Source of the DNA: a virus
Length of the DNA: 59,537 bases
Strand: one strand, 5' to 3'
IMG/VR virus record: IMGVR_UViG_3300042154_002141
Span: 1 to 59,537 of that record
In this document: piece by piece, positions 1-12,342 of the stretch
How positions within the stretch are numbered: the first letter of the stretch is position 1
How the letters are laid out: each line of letters starts with the position of its first letter
Made by a program: the position numbers and the translations under genes
The notes under the pieces: generated by a model
Database searches by the model: none
Told to the model about the DNA's origin: nothing
What the model saw: the letters and a program-made list of their open reading frames with translations, nothing else

Positions 1-3000
1 GGTTCCCTGTATGCCTGTGGCACCTTGAATACCTGTAGAGCCAGTCGTTCCTTGCGCACCTACTGAACCTTGAATACCAGTAGCACCTGTTGAGCCCTGA
101 ATACCGGTCGAACCAGTAATACCTTGTAAGCCCGTCGCTCCTGTATTACCTGTAGTTCCAGTTGTACCCTGAGAACCTGTCGCACCGGTCGTACCAGTAA
201 TACCTTGCGCACCTGTTGAACCAGTTGCTCCCGTAGTTCCCTGGGCACCTGTAGAACCCGTAGCACCAGTAGAGCCTATAATACCCTGAGCGCCTGTTGC
301 GCCAGTCGTACCCTGAGCACCGGTTGTGCCTACAGTCCCCTGAGCACCAGTAGCACCCGTTGTTCCCGTAGTTCCTTGAGAACCGGTAGCACCGGTTGTA
401 CCAGTTGTTCCTTGAATACCTGTCGCTCCAGTTGAACCTGTTGTTCCCTGAATACCTGTTGTACCCTGCGTTCCAGTCGTGCCCTGCGAACCAGTGGCTC
501 CTGTACTACCTGTAGCTCCAGTTAGCCCCTGAAGTCCAGTAGTGCCGGTCGTGCCTTGCGCACCTAGTGTGCCCTGAACACCTTGAGAACCGGTAGTTCC
601 GGTAGTTCCTTGTGAGCCAGTTGCGCCTGTTGTTCCAGTCGCGCCTGTAGTTCCTTGTGAGCCAGTTGCGCCTGTTGTTCCTTGAATACCAGTAGAACCT
701 GTCGCACCAGTGGAACCAGTGATACCTTGTGAGCCTGTAGCACCAGTCGTGCCCTGTGCTCCAGTTGTTCCCAGGGTTCCTTGCGCGCCGGTCGCACCAG
801 TTGTGCCTTGAATACCTAGTAAACCTTGAACTCCTTGAGCACCGGTTGCACCAGTGTTACCAGTTGTTCCAGTCGTGCCCTGCGAACCAGTGGCTCCCGT
901 TGCGCCAGTTACACCCTGTAAGCCTGTGGTACCGGTGGCACCCTGAACACCAGTTGAACCTGTCGCTCCTGTTGAGCCTGTAATACCCTGAGACCCGGTC
1001 GCGCCTGTTGTTCCTTGAACACCAGTAGCCCCCGTCGTTCCTTGAATGCCTGTAGAGCCGGTAAGACCTTGAGAACCTGTAGCACCTGTAGAACCTGTTG
1101 CTCCCGTAGTTCCTTGAGAACCATTAGTTCCCGATATACCCTGAATGCCTGTGGCACCCGTTGTTCCAGTTGTGCCTTGTGAACCAATTGCTCCCTGAAT
1201 ACCAGTAGACCCTGTAGCACCGGTCGTACCAGTTGTACCTTGACTTCCGGTTGCTCCCGTAGTTCCCTGGATGCCAGTGGAGCCGGTTGTTCCCTGTATG
1301 CCTGTCGTACCCGTTGTTCCCTGACTTCCGGTCGAACCGGTCAGACCTTGCACACCGGTAGAACCTGTAGTGCCTTGAGTTCCGACACCGCCTTGAATAC
1401 CCTGCGGTCCGGTCGTGCCCTGTGGCCCGGTTGCACCCGTGGTTCCCTGAATACCTGTAGAACCTAGCACACCCTGAACACCCTGCGTACCAGTTGTTCC
1501 TTGCGCACCAGTGTCACCAATGTCACCGGTTCGCTGGAATGTTAGGTAGAATACCTCTGTGTCAGCTGGAGTAAATGTATTTCCGCTAACAAAAGAAATT
1601 GGAACATTGAAATGGTCGTCGTCGTGAACGTGGCTTCCTGTGATGTTAAAGAAAGCAAACTCGTTAGTGTCAGTCTTTTTTGTAGCTTTAAACGTACCCT
1701 TGATTTGAGATGTAGAGTCGTCGATTGTTTGTAGGAAGTTGTATATGTTTACGCCAAGGTCGTCATTGAACGAGATGTACATAACGTTTGCCAGAGTTGG
1801 GTCGGCGTTGTTTAGTCTGAATGTTCCTGTGTCAAGAGTTGCTGGGTCTGTAGTTCCATTGTCAAACTCGTACTCAAATGTTGCACCGCCGAATGAGCCA
1901 GTCAGACCTTGAACACCAGTAGTTCCTTGAGTTCCAGTAGTTCCCTGTGCTCCCGTTGTGCCGGTGGTTCCTTGTGTACCCGTGACACCTTGCGTTCCAG
2001 TTGTACCCTGCGTGCCTGTCTCTCCAGTAGAGCCGGTTGTGCCTTGGCTTCCCGTTGCACCGATTGTTCCTTGCGCGCCATTTGTACCTGAAGTTCCTTG
2101 GCTTCCAATAGTTCCTTGAGAACCCGTTGAACCTACAGCACCTTGGATACCTGTGGAGCCAGTCGTACCCTGAGCACCAGTAGCACCAATTGTGCCCTGA
2201 CTTCCAATGGTTCCTTGTGAGCCTGTAGTTCCAGTTGTTCCTTGAGTTCCGGTCACACCTGTGGTGCCCTGAACGCCTGTCAAACCTTGAGTACCGGTCG
2301 TACCCTGAGGGCCGAGCTGGGTGTACATAACCTGAGTGATACTAACGATTACTGAAGGAGTTACTGGGTGAGTCGGTGATGTCCCTGCAGCACTATGCTC
2401 TAAGGACAAACTTGTATTTGTGCCATGCCAATAAATTTGAACGTAGTCATTGGCACTAGTTGAAGTTCCAGTAAAAGTAAGAGTCATTAACTGGAAAGAT
2501 GGCTCACTTGAAGATTTGCGAGGCTGCAAGGTGACTGTAGTTGCAGAGTTCGGGTAGTCGTTGTTGTTTAGTTTTAGCCAGAACGTTGCTTCTTGAACGG
2601 AGTTTGCGTCATTAGATACCCTTGCAATAACCGTCATTGTGTAGGTTCCTGGATTAGCAATAGTTATTTCGCTACCATCAAGAACTGAAATTCCACTGTA
2701 ACCGTTTGGATAAACTGAGTTTATTGTAACTGCTTGAGCCACGGACGGTGTGACTATTCGTTGGTCTGTAGTGTCAAAGAAAGAGCCGTAGTATCCCTGA
2801 GATCCACCGGCACCTGGAGTTCCGTCTACACCCTGAAGACCTTGAATCGAAAGACCCTGAATACCCTGAACACCTTGTGAGCCAGTCCCTCCAGTAATAC
2901 CCTGGATTCCAGTAGAGCCTATTGTTCCTTGAGCTCCCGTGGCTCCGACTGTTCCTTGCGTACCGGTGGTTCCTTGTGCGCCCGTTGAGCCCGTTGTACC

Positions 3001-4482
3001 TACTGCACCCTGAATACCCGTGTCGCCGGTGGTCCCCGTCGTGCCTTGTGCTCCTGTAGTTCCTTGAGCTCCAGTTGTACCGATTGTGCCTTGAGCACCA
3101 GTGGTCCCTGTTATACCTTGAATACCAGTTGAACCTACTGCACCTTGCGCACCAGTGGTGCCCAGTGCTCCTTGGACGCCAGTTGAACCTGTCACACCCT
3201 GAGAACCGACGTCTCCCGTAAGGCCTTGCGTACCCGTGGTGCCTTGGATACCAGTGGAACCCGTGGTGCCAGTTGTACCCTGAGAACCAGTATTGCCGGT
3301 AGCTCCTGTAATCCCCTGCGCTCCGGTCTCCCCTAGTGTTCCTTGTGCGCCTGTTGTACCTTGAGCACCAGTTGAACCCTTTTCTGTAAATAAATCCCAA
3401 GCCGGGCTAGAGCCTGGTACAACATTAACAACACCATTATCGCGGCAGATGTAGGTAGAACCATTGTAAGTTACTACAAAGTACTCGTTGTAAGTTGCTC
3501 CTGGAGTGTATGGACCTCGAAAATCAAATCCTTGTCCAGTTGCACCTTGTGGGCCTGTTTCACCAGGCAGACCTGTATCGCCAGTTGGACCTGTTGTGCC
3601 TTGTGTACCTGTTGTGCCTTGCGTTCCTTGGATGCCCGTGTTGCCTTGGATACCTGTTGTGCCTTGTGCACCATTAAAACCCTGGATTCCTGTTGTGCCC
3701 TGGGAGCCGACTACTCCCTGAGCTCCAGTTGTGCCAACCGCACCCTGAACACCAGTTGAACCTGTGGTTCCTTGAGCGCCTACATCTCCTGTAATTCCTT
3801 GTGAGCCTGTGACACCTTGTACACCAGTAGAGCCAGTGGTTCCGGTCACACCCTGTGAGCCTGTTGCGCCCGTTGTGCCTTGTGAGCCTGTTATACCTTG
3901 CGAGCCTACAAAACCTGTAGTTCCCTGAGAACCTGTTGTGCCAGTCGTCCCCTGTGCGCCCGTAACACCTTGCAAACCTGTAGAACCTGTTACACCCTGT
4001 ACACCTGTAGAACCTGTTACACCCTGTGCACCGGTATCGCCAGTGTTGCCCTGTGAACCTATTTGACCCTGAACACCTGTAATACCTTGTGAGCCAGTTG
4101 TGCCCTGCGTTCCGGTCACACCCTGAGCTCCAACGGTGCCTTGCGATCCAGTTTGCCCTGCTGCACCCTGTACACCTGTGGAGCCGGTCACACCTTGTGA
4201 GCCTTGAATACCTGTTGTGCCTTGAGCACCGGTAGAGCCTATTACACCTTGTGCTCCAGTTGTACCGAGTATGCCCTGTGTTCCAACTGCGCCTTGAGTA
4301 CCTGTGGCTCCTTGATTGCCCTTAGTGCCTTGAACTCCTTGAGTCCCCTGAGCACCTTCTTGTCCTTGCGGGCCGCCTATGCCAACTTCAACCTTGTTTA
4401 TGACATCTTGAACTATGACCTTGTTCTGGTCACGCTGGTTGATTATTACTTTTCTATTTGTGTCTTCAAACTCTACAGCCAC
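1..4482 (-). CDS. Collagen-like phage fibre protein (3' end outside window)
   Basis: This frame is open from a GTG start at 4482 (overlapping the upstream stop as TAGTG) to the left edge, at least 1,494 codons. I checked the non-collagen stretches for stops and found none. A short head (about 45 residues, beginning [11 protein letters not shown]) leads into long Gly-X-Y repeats, mostly of GTQG, GTTG and GSTG type. Three globular inserts interrupt them. At about 3370-3540 is a carbohydrate-binding-like module ([16 protein letters not shown], then PAWDLF). At about 2300-2810 is a jelly-roll-like domain ([18 protein letters not shown]) resembling C1q/TNF-type domains of phage collagen-like proteins. 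At about 1530-1890 is a third domain I do not recognise. Likely a trimeric virion fibre or adhesin; the virion location is inferred. The C-terminus is not visible. Confidence 0.9.
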   Translation of the reverse strand, partial: MAVEFEDTNRKVIINQRDQNKVIVQDVINKVEVGIGGPQGQEGAQGTQGVQGTKGNQGATGTQGAVGTQGILGTTGAQGVIGSTGAQGTTGIQGSQGVTGSTGVQGAAGQTGSQGTVGAQGVTGTQGTTGSQGITGVQGQIGSQGNTGDTGAQGVTGSTGVQGVTGSTGLQGVTGAQGTTGTTGSQGTTGFVGSQGITGSQGTTGATGSQGVTGTTGSTGVQGVTGSQGITGDVGAQGTTGSTGVQGAVGTTGAQGVVGSQGTTGIQGFNGAQGTTGIQGNTGIQGTQGTTGTQGTTGPTGDTGLPGETGPQGATGQGFDFRGPYTPGATYNEYFVVTYNGSTYICRDNGVVNVVPGSSPAWDLFTEKGSTGAQGTTGAQGTLGETGAQGITGATGNTGSQGTTGTTGSTGIQGTTGTQGLTGDVGSQGVTGSTGVQGALGTTGAQGAVGSTGIQGITGTTGAQGTIGTTGAQGTTGAQGTTGTTGDTGIQGAVGTTGSTGAQGTTGTQGTVGATGAQGTIGSTGIQGITGGTGSQGVQGIQGLSIQGLQGVDGTPGAGGSQGYYGSFFDTTDQRIVTPSVAQAVTINSVYPNGYSGISVLDGSEITIANPGTYTMTVIARVSNDANSVQEATFWLKLNNNDYPNSATTVTLQPRKSSSEPSFQLMTLTFTGTSTSANDYVQIYWHGTNTSLSLEHSAAGTSPTHPVTPSVIVSITQVMYTQLGPQGTTGTQGLTGVQGTTGVTGTQGTTGTTGSQGTIGSQGTIGATGAQGTTGSTGIQGAVGSTGSQGTIGSQGTSGTNGAQGTIGATGSQGTTGSTGETGTQGTTGTQGVTGTQGTTGTTGAQGTTGTQGTTGVQGLTGSFGGATFEYEFDNGTTDPATLDTGTFRLNNADPTLANVMYISFNDDLGVNIYNFLQTIDDSTSQIKGTFKATKKTDTNEFAFFNITGSHVHDDDHFNVPISFVSGNTFTPADTEVFYLTFQRTGDIGDTGAQGTTGTQGVQGVLGSTGIQGTTGATGPQGTTGPQGIQGGVGTQGTTGSTGVQGLTGSTGSQGTTGTTGIQGTTGSTGIQGTTGATGSQGTTGTTGATGSTGIQGAIGSQGTTGTTGATGIQGISGTNGSQGTTGATGSTGATGSQGLTGSTGIQGTTGATGVQGTTGATGSQGITGSTGATGSTGVQGATGTTGLQGVTGATGATGSQGTTGTTGNTGATGAQGVQGLLGIQGTTGATGAQGTLGTTGAQGTTGATGSQGITGSTGATGSTGIQGTTGATGSQGTTGATGTTGATGSQGTTGTTGSQGVQGTLGAQGTTGTTGLQGLTGATGSTGATGSQGTTGTQGTTGIQGTTGSTGATGIQGTTGTTGATGSQGTTGTTGATGAQGTVGTTGAQGTTGATGAQGIIGSTGATGSTGAQGTTGATGSTGAQGITGTTGATGSQGTTGTTGNTGATGLQGITGSTGIQGSTGATGIQGSVGAQGTTGSTGIQGATGIQGT

Positions 4483-4841
4483 TAGCGCGTCACCTCGGCC
4501 TTAACGTTAAAGTTACCTTCAATAAGACGGGTTACAACGTTAGCCGAAGAGACGAGTTCTAGGTCGTATACATAAAGACCTGCAGTTAAGTTCGCTGTGT
4601 CTGTTGCGGCAATAGTTAGGGTCACGGTTCCAGCTGCGCCGCCTAGTGTGATTCGGCTGTTTTCTGTTGTGAGCGTGATAGCGGTGGTATTAGCGGTAAC
4701 ATTGGATCTAACGTGCATTCTAGCGGTATAGCCGGTAATGTTGTATGGCGAGCGTGCTGAGTCGGTCCAAGTGATGACTCGCGAGAAAGTGGCACCTTGA
4801 TCACAGGATATGTTGTAAACACCAGAAATTGAGCAGCTCAT
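4482..4841 (-). CDS. Small beta-rich structural protein paired with the fibre gene
   Basis: 119 residues, beginning [19 protein letters not shown]. The sequence is rich in Thr, Ile and Val with alternating polar and apolar residues, as expected for an all-beta (Ig-like or baseplate-type) domain. It has no signal peptide or membrane segment. Its TAG stop shares a base with the GTG start of the collagen-like gene, so the two are probably translationally coupled. Similar small proteins sit upstream of tail-fibre genes in many phages, but I cannot name a family. The upstream gap (4842-4926) must hold divergent promoters, because the next gene runs the other way. Confidence 0.7.
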   Translation of the reverse strand: MSCSISGVYNISCDQGATFSRVITWTDSARSPYNITGYTARMHVRSNVTANTTAITLTTENSRITLGGAAGTVTLTIAATDTANLTAGLYVYDLELVSSANVVTRLIEGNFNVKAEVTR

Positions 4842-4926
4842 TGACGTCCTTAGTGGGAGATAACGCTTCTCTTATTTTACCTTAATTATTGCATGGTAAG
4901 TTTTATCGGGTACAATAAAAGTATCT

Positions 4927-5871
4927 ATGTCAAGCAAAAACACCTCATTTTCCGACCTTGGAGGCGAAACTTGGCGCGTTCTTAGGTTTGTAGACGAAAA
5001 TGACAAACGTTGGTCTGCTTTTAACCCGTCCGTGGCCTATTCGCCGGAACATGGGTATGTGATTTTATTTAGGTCCAGTAACTATTTTTTCGACCCTCAG
5101 ACTGGGGATGCGGTTGCCACTATTGGAAATAGGGTTAAAAATAGGATGTTTATGGCCAGCCTCGACAAAAATTGGCAAATAGACAGCTCCACCCTAGAAG
5201 AGATTGATTTTTCCGAATGCGGTCGGTTTTTGCGTGGGCCGGAGGATGGTCGCTTGTATTGGCAAGACGGCGCTTGGCATATTCTTTCTGTAATGCGTGA
5301 GCCGTATATTAGTGACGACATCCCTAGGATTGCTAAATACAAGCTAGACGGCACTAAAGCTGTGCTATTGAAACTCCACACTGAGGGTGATCTGCAGCCG
5401 ATCGAGAAGAACTGGATGCCGTTCTATAAAAAACCAGACGACTGCGACTATGTATATAGTGGCGCATCCGTGTATAAGTCTGAGGTAGGTAAGATATATA
5501 GAAGAGACAAGGACGAGTCTTTATTGAATAAGATTCGTGGGGGTAGTGCTTTGTGGAGCATGGGCGACTATAACTTGGCAATCGTGCATGAGGTTGTGAC
5601 CTGGGAAGAGACCAACTATTCTCCTAGAAAGTTTGGGCTGGTGACTAAAACTAAAAGAAGTTATTTTCACAGATTCGCTCGGTACAGCGACAACGGAACA
5701 CTGACTCACCTCTCTGATAAGTTTAAGCTTTCTGATGCCGACATTGAGTTTGCGGCTGGTTTGGTGGTATGCGGTGATGATGTTGTGGTATCCTATGGGT
5801 ATAAAGATGTGGCCTCGTATCTTGGTAAAATTAAACTGGAAGCAGTTTTAGAAAGTTTGAAGGAAATTTAG
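4927..5871 (+). CDS. Predicted beta-propeller glycosidase-like protein
   Basis: 314 residues. Motifs FNPSV near residue 37, ILFRS near 49, GPEDGRLYW near 101 and KNWMPFY near 160 match the pattern of five-bladed beta-propeller glycoside hydrolases and phosphorylases (GH43/GH130-like), in which acidic residues of the blades form the active site. The specific substrate cannot be read. It could act on host or virion glycans; it lies next to the fibre genes but on the opposite strand. A TACAAT box at 4911-4916 lies just upstream of the ATG, leaving room for a 5' leader of only a few bases. The stop overlaps the next GTG (TAGTG). Confidence 0.6.
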   Translation: MSSKNTSFSDLGGETWRVLRFVDENDKRWSAFNPSVAYSPEHGYVILFRSSNYFFDPQTGDAVATIGNRVKNRMFMASLDKNWQIDSSTLEEIDFSECGRFLRGPEDGRLYWQDGAWHILSVMREPYISDDIPRIAKYKLDGTKAVLLKLHTEGDLQPIEKNWMPFYKKPDDCDYVYSGASVYKSEVGKIYRRDKDESLLNKIRGGSALWSMGDYNLAIVHEVVTWEETNYSPRKFGLVTKTKRSYFHRFARYSDNGTLTHLSDKFKLSDADIEFAAGLVVCGDDVVVSYGYKDVASYLGKIKLEAVLESLKEI

Positions 5872-6101
5872 TGTCCGTAGACGTGCTTGAGAAGCCAGAT
5901 GTTGACCTAGATGTTGATGAAAAAGATGATGATCCTATGGCTCATTATGCGGAGGCGGCAAAGGTCACCGAGGGCTACGTAATGGGAACCCCTGTAGTTG
6001 CCTTGTGTGGTAAAGTTTTTATACCTCACCGCGACCCTCAGAAGCTAAAAGTCTGCCCGATTTGCAAAGACATAGTAGATGCGGTATCATCATTCAAGTA
6101 G
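5871..6101 (+). CDS. DUF3039-like zinc-ribbon protein
   Basis: 76 residues from a GTG start overlapping the previous stop. An acidic N-terminus (VDLDVDEKDDD) precedes a conserved core, GTPVVALCGKVFIPHRDP, then CPICKDI. This core is typical of the DUF3039 family found in actinobacteria and their phages, where three cysteines probably bind a metal. The biochemical function is unknown. It lies just before the ribonucleotide reductase genes, separated by a 67-base gap with no obvious terminator. Confidence 0.75.
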   Translation: MSVDVLEKPDVDLDVDEKDDDPMAHYAEAAKVTEGYVMGTPVVALCGKVFIPHRDPQKLKVCPICKDIVDAVSSFK

Positions 6102-6168
6102 AAAATCGATTTTTGATTTTTGACTTATACTGGAATACCCCACCCTCCCTCATCTAGAAAGATCTCTA

Positions 6169-6390
6169 ATGGTAACCGTTTATACTCTCCCAGCCTGTGT
6201 CCAATGCGATAGCACCAAGCGTATGCTTACAAAGAACGGAACGCCATTTGAAGTAGTTGACCTAAGTCAAGACTCTGAGGCTATGGACATGGTTCGTGAG
6301 CTAGGGTATGCGGCTGCTCCTGTTGTTATTTCAGGTGACACCCACTGGAGTGGATTTCGTCCAGACAAGATTTCATCACTGGCCGAATAG
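6169..6390 (+). CDS. nrdH: NrdH glutaredoxin-like redoxin
   Basis: 73 residues. The redox site CVQC at residues 11-14 and the C-terminal WSGFRPDKI are diagnostic of NrdH, the thioredoxin-like electron donor that reduces the class Ib ribonucleotide reductase NrdEF. The preceding 67 bases contain an AT-rich stretch (about 6100-6140) that may be the promoter of an nrdH-nrdI-nrdE-nrdF operon. It is followed after 6 bases by nrdI. Phages carry this set to raise the dNTP supply during infection. Confidence 0.95.
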   Translation: MVTVYTLPACVQCDSTKRMLTKNGTPFEVVDLSQDSEAMDMVRELGYAAAPVVISGDTHWSGFRPDKISSLAE

Positions 6391-6776
6391 TTAATCATGG
6401 AGATTGTATATTTCTCCAACTATTCTGGCAACACTCATCGGTTTATTGAAAAACTGGACCTACCATCGACTAGAATTCCTATTAGATGGGACGATGAGGC
6501 ACCAACTTTAGTGGACATTGATTACATACTATTTGTACCGACATACGGTGGTGGGAGTGAACCCCACTCTGTTCCTAGGCAAGTAGTTAAGTTTCTCAAT
6601 GTTCCACAAAATAGATCCCACATCAAAGGTGTTGTGGGGTTGGGTAACACAAACTTTGGCGAGCATTACTGTAAAGCCGCAGAAATCGTTTCAGCAAAAA
6701 CGGGAGTTCCATTGCTGCATCGAATAGAAATATTTGGAACTCCTGACGATGTACTCGAAGTTAAAAGGAAGATGGA

Positions 6777-9864
<3,088 letters not shown>

Positions 9865-9865
<1 letters not shown>

Positions 9866-9912
9866 TGTTTGGTTGTGAGTGCGGTAGCTGCTCTTGCTGC
9901 TCTAATAAGTAA
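9865..9912 (+). CDS. 15-residue cysteine-rich micro-ORF after nrdF
   Basis: GTG start overlaps the nrdF stop (TAGTG). The product MFGCECGSCSCCSNK has 5 cysteines in 15 residues, arranged CxCxxCxCC. A terminator follows 5 bases after its stop, so it is the last ORF of the nrd operon. The pattern recalls metallothionein-like or redox-active peptides, but nothing this short can be assigned by family. It could also be a chance ORF; the overlap junction, of a kind used often in this genome, argues that it is translated. Confidence 0.45.
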
Positions 9913-9917
9913 ATGAG

Positions 9918-9942
9918 AACCTCTCCCTCGGGAGGGGTTTTC
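9918..9942 (+). terminator. Rho-independent terminator of the nrd operon
   Basis: Stem ACCTCTCC / GGAGGGGT around a CTCG tetraloop, followed by TTT. It separates the nrd operon from the next, leaderless gene. Confidence 0.85.
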
Positions 9943-9964
9943 CTTTATGCGGTATGATTGTGAT

Positions 9965-10156
9965 ATGCCTACCTATGAATACAAATGCTCTGAAAATAGC
10001 GAGCACAAATACAGCGAAGAACGCAGCATGTCCGAGGACCAGAAGCAGCTGACTTGCGTTAGCGAGGGTTGCTCTGGTAAACTTCAGAGAGTGTTTACTG
10101 CACCACCAATTAGTTTTAAGGGTGGCGGATTCAGCACTAACAAGCCCTTCGTGTAG
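9965..10156 (+). CDS. FmdB-family zinc-ribbon protein
   Basis: 63 residues from ATG 9965. MPTYEYKC at the start and an Arg-Val-Phe then FKGGGFSTN end are typical of the FmdB/CxxC_CxxC_SSSS zinc-ribbon family of small putative regulators. The first cysteine pair is altered (CSENSEH) and the second is C-x4-C, so metal binding may use a histidine. TATGAT at 9953-9958 lies exactly 6 bases before the ATG, so the mRNA is probably leaderless. An upstream in-frame ATG at 9947 would precede this -10 box and is less likely. Confidence 0.75.
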   Translation: MPTYEYKCSENSEHKYSEERSMSEDQKQLTCVSEGCSGKLQRVFTAPPISFKGGGFSTNKPFV

Positions 10157-10176
10157 AACGAAAGAGACAGAGACGC

Positions 10177-10503
10177 ATGACAATTTTTGTATTCCAGCCA
10201 GAAGAAGACTACCCAGACTTCGAGCTGTATGGTCCGCCTCCTTGCACAGAGTCTAACCCTGAAGCATTTTTCTCGGAAGATGCTCCGGAGGGCTCGATGA
10301 AGAAGGCTCGCGGGCGATACACCTACGAGCGTGAAGCTAAGAAGATATGCGGTGGCTGTGAGTACATGCACGCGTGTCGTGCCTACGCTATGAAGCGTCC
10401 TGAACTTGAAGGAATCTGGGGCGGAACCACTGAGATTGATCGCTCAAAGATTCGTCGCGGTCTTCGTATCACGCCAATCATACCGTCTCGTCGTCATACA
10501 TAA
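10177..10503 (+). CDS. WhiB-family iron-sulfur transcription regulator
   Basis: 108 residues. Cysteines in PPPCTES (residue 24) and in KKICGGCEYMHACRAY (CxxC-x5-C) match the four Fe-S ligands of Wbl proteins, followed by the GIWGGTT turn and a basic tail (RSKIRRGLRI). Wbl proteins bind sigma factor domain 4 and redirect host transcription; phage copies can reprogramme host gene expression. It follows the FmdB-like gene by 20 bases with an AAAGAGA ribosome binding site, so the two are probably cotranscribed. This is one of two Wbl genes here. Confidence 0.93.
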   Translation: MTIFVFQPEEDYPDFELYGPPPCTESNPEAFFSEDAPEGSMKKARGRYTYEREAKKICGGCEYMHACRAYAMKRPELEGIWGGTTEIDRSKIRRGLRITPIIPSRRHT

Positions 10504-10510
10504 TCTGATG

Positions 10511-10568
10511 TATAATTGGATTAGACCTGGGAGAGGGTTATTCATTAACCTACCCCTGGGAGATCCAA
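10511..10568 (+). promoter_or_regulatory. Promoter and leader before the 10.6 kb membrane gene
   Basis: TATAAT at 10511-10516 is a perfect -10 box. The leader that follows holds a direct repeat of CCTGGGAGA (about 10527 and 10553) flanking GGGTTA...TAACC complementary segments, so it can fold. The second copy places GGGAG before the ATG at 10569 and acts as the ribosome binding site; pairing in the leader could control access to it. Confidence 0.5.
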
Positions 10569-10835
10569 ATGGAAATTGCAAAGAAGATTTTCAAGAGAAC
10601 TATTGCTCTTGTGATCCTAAAAGTTAGCGGTGTTCTAGCCGCTGGTTCAATCGCCGGAGTCGAACTCTGGCAGTCAGCCCTTGTCGCCGCATTTGTTGGT
10701 GTCATGGAAGTTGCTGAGTCTCTAGCACGTGCCTACGTTGTAGACGGTGTTCTTGACGAAGACGAAATCAACGTTGCTTTTGCATCGTCTGCTGAAGCAG
10801 AGGTTGCTAAGAACAAGGCTGCATCAGAACTCTAA
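10569..10835 (+). CDS. Small membrane protein, possible holin
   Basis: 88 residues. A basic start (KKIFKR) precedes two hydrophobic segments (about 12-29 and 34-50), then a soluble acidic tail DGVLDEDEINVAF and an Ala/Glu/Lys-rich end. This topology fits small phage holins or membrane anchors, but no hydrolase is adjacent on this strand, so the role is uncertain. It has its own promoter and a strong terminator. Confidence 0.6.
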   Translation: MEIAKKIFKRTIALVILKVSGVLAAGSIAGVELWQSALVAAFVGVMEVAESLARAYVVDGVLDEDEINVAFASSAEAEVAKNKAASEL

Positions 10836-10844
10836 ACTGAGTAA

Positions 10845-10878
10845 AAAGATACCCCCTCTTTCGAGGGGGTATTCTTTT
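10845..10878. terminator. Bidirectional terminator
   Basis: Stem GATACCCCCTC / GAGGGGGTATTC with a TTTC loop, flanked by A-run and T-run, so it can stop transcription from both converging genes. Confidence 0.9.
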
Positions 10879-11353
10879 ACAGGGCGTCTTGTCGACTATT
10901 GAGTCTTGATCGAGTCACTGCATAGTAGAGTGGGTTGGCTGAGCTAAGCCCGAGCTCCTTAGCAAGCTTCGCTAGGGATATCTTGTTGACCTCGTACTCA
11001 TGGCGGATCTGGTCGTGGTATGCGGCTGACCCATCCTCTAGGTGAGCCAACTTAACTCGTACTGCGGCTTCTACCACTTCATGCGGTGAGGACTTGCTGT
11101 TCTTACCTTTTGGCTCTGCTGGAATTTCATCGGTCAAAATTCTTCTGCGGATGCCAGGGTAGGTTACGTCCAGACGCTTTGCCATCTGTATTAGGCTCCC
11201 GCCCTTGCGGTAGAACTCGACTAGGAGTCGAGTGTACTCGCGGGAAGCGTCATGCTGCGGCGACTTGGTTGTTCTAGAGCCGTAGGCTTTTCTAGCTAGC
11301 GGAAGCAGTGGCTCCATCTGTATCGCGTAGTATTCGAAGATCTCTTCGTTCAT
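10877..11353 (-). CDS. Helix-turn-helix protein, putative regulator
   Basis: 158 residues. Two helix-turn-helix-like segments are visible: SLIQMAKRLDVTYPGIRRRI (about residues 52-71) and ISLAKLAKELGLSSANPLYY (about 124-143). The centre is basic. It is the only minus-strand gene between 4.9 and 23 kb and faces a divergent promoter region (11354-11461), the arrangement typical of a phage repressor or autoregulator. It shows no integrase, recombinase or nuclease motif. The RBS is AAGGAG just before the ATG. Confidence 0.7.
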   Translation of the reverse strand: MNEEIFEYYAIQMEPLLPLARKAYGSRTTKSPQHDASREYTRLLVEFYRKGGSLIQMAKRLDVTYPGIRRRILTDEIPAEPKGKNSKSSPHEVVEAAVRVKLAHLEDGSAAYHDQIRHEYEVNKISLAKLAKELGLSSANPLYYAVTRSRLNSRQDAL

Positions 11354-11461
11354 GTTGCTCCTTTTATCTGGTACTTACATAATAATAGGTGTAATGATAA
11401 ATTGCAAACTAATTTTTGCTAATCTTTGTGTTAGAATGTAGTTCTGAAGACAGGAGCCCAA
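11354..11461. promoter_or_regulatory. Divergent promoter region
   Basis: AT-rich gap between the minus-strand HTH gene and the plus-strand genes. A plus-strand -10 candidate TAGAAT lies near 11433, followed by AGGAG before the ATG at 11462. The stretch ACATAATAATAGGTGTAATGATAAATTG holds possible minus-strand promoter boxes and imperfect TAAT repeats that could be operators for the HTH protein. Confidence 0.5.
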
Positions 11462-11596
11462 ATGGCAAAAGGTAAAGGCGGAGGCGGACAGAAGTCCGGT
11501 CCAGCTCGTAACGACTCACGCACGAACGGTAAGGCTGCTAAGAAGCGTCCAAAGATTTTTGACGCAATCAAGCGCCGACTGGTTACTCGCGACTAA
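11462..11596 (+). CDS. 44-residue basic protein
   Basis: MAKGKGGGGQKSGPARNDSR at the N-terminus, then KAAKKRPKIFDAIKRRLVTRD. It is very basic with a Gly-rich, probably disordered N-terminus, which suggests nucleic-acid or ribosome binding. ATG follows an AGGAG box. Its stop overlaps the next ATG (TAATG), so it is coupled to the HAD gene. I do not recognise a family. Confidence 0.8.
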   Translation: MAKGKGGGGQKSGPARNDSRTNGKAAKKRPKIFDAIKRRLVTRD

Positions 11597-12333
11597 TGGG
11601 TCTTAAGCTCATTGCTTTCGATCTCGATGGGACCCTTGCACCTAGCAAGGGTCCTATTTCGTGCGAGATGGCTAAGGCTCTTAAGAGTCTTCTAGATATC
11701 ACGCAGGTGTGCATCATTAGCGGCGGTACCGAGCAGCAGATTATGTCTCAGGTAGTTAGTAAGCTTCCTGCCGGTGCTAACCTCCGAAACCTACACCTAA
11801 TGCCGACAAGCGGTGCTCGTTACCTCAAGCGCCACTTTGGTCGTTGGCGTACTGTATACTCGGAAGACTTTACTCCAGCTCAGGCTGAGAGAATTATTAG
11901 TGTGTTGCACGTGTCTGCTGCATTGCTTGGGGTGTGGCCGGACAATCCATATGGCGAGGTAATCGACAATCGCGGCTCTCAGATAACATTCTCCGCTCTA
12001 GGGCAAGATGCCCCGTTGGAAGAGAAAGAAGCCTGGGATCCTGATAAATCTAGGCGTGATCAGCTGAGGAGAACCGTAGCTTCAATGCTGCCTGAGTTCG
12101 ATGTGCGGTCAGGTGGGTCTACTAGCATAGACATTACTAGGCTTGGTATCGATAAAAGCTATGGAATCTATGAGCTCTGCAAGCGTACTCACATATCCCC
12201 AGACAGTATTCTGTTTGTTGGAGATCGGCTTGAGCCTGGCGGCAACGACTTCCCTGTTATAGGTACTGGAGTAGACTTTCAGCATGTGTTTAGCCCGGAA
12301 GAGACGCTAGTCCTAATTCGTAATCTGCTGTAA
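11596..12333 (+). CDS. HAD-superfamily phosphatase (phosphomannomutase/Cof-like)
   Basis: 245 residues. HAD motif I FDLDGTLAPSKG at residues 8-19 carries both catalytic aspartates, motif II is IISGGT near 43, the motif III Lys is in GIDKSYGI near 192, and motif IV FVGDRLEPGGND is near 209-220. The cap and the GIDKS..G pattern fit the HAD-IIB group, which includes eukaryotic-type phosphomannomutases and sugar phosphatases. A sugar-phosphate substrate is likely; it may act with the cupin-like sugar gene at 19.2 kb and the nucleotidyltransferase at 16.2 kb, but that link is inference. Confidence 0.85.
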   Translation: MGLKLIAFDLDGTLAPSKGPISCEMAKALKSLLDITQVCIISGGTEQQIMSQVVSKLPAGANLRNLHLMPTSGARYLKRHFGRWRTVYSEDFTPAQAERIISVLHVSAALLGVWPDNPYGEVIDNRGSQITFSALGQDAPLEEKEAWDPDKSRRDQLRRTVASMLPEFDVRSGGSTSIDITRLGIDKSYGIYELCKRTHISPDSILFVGDRLEPGGNDFPVIGTGVDFQHVFSPEETLVLIRNLL

Positions 12334-12342
12334 AATAGAAGC

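Noticed and set aside
2774-3400. 208-residue Arg/Tyr/Asn-rich minus-strand ORF
   Set aside because: Shifted frame of the same collagen repeat; no ribosome binding site.
60-3759. Many Leu/Val/Gln-rich or Cys/Ser-rich ORFs on both strands in the collagen region
   Set aside because: They are out-of-frame readings of the Gly-X-Y repeats; only the frame from GTG 4482 is continuous and begins with a sensible head domain.
10084-10371. Minus-strand ORF opposite the WhiB gene
   Set aside because: Antisense shadow of two well-supported genes, no ribosome binding site.
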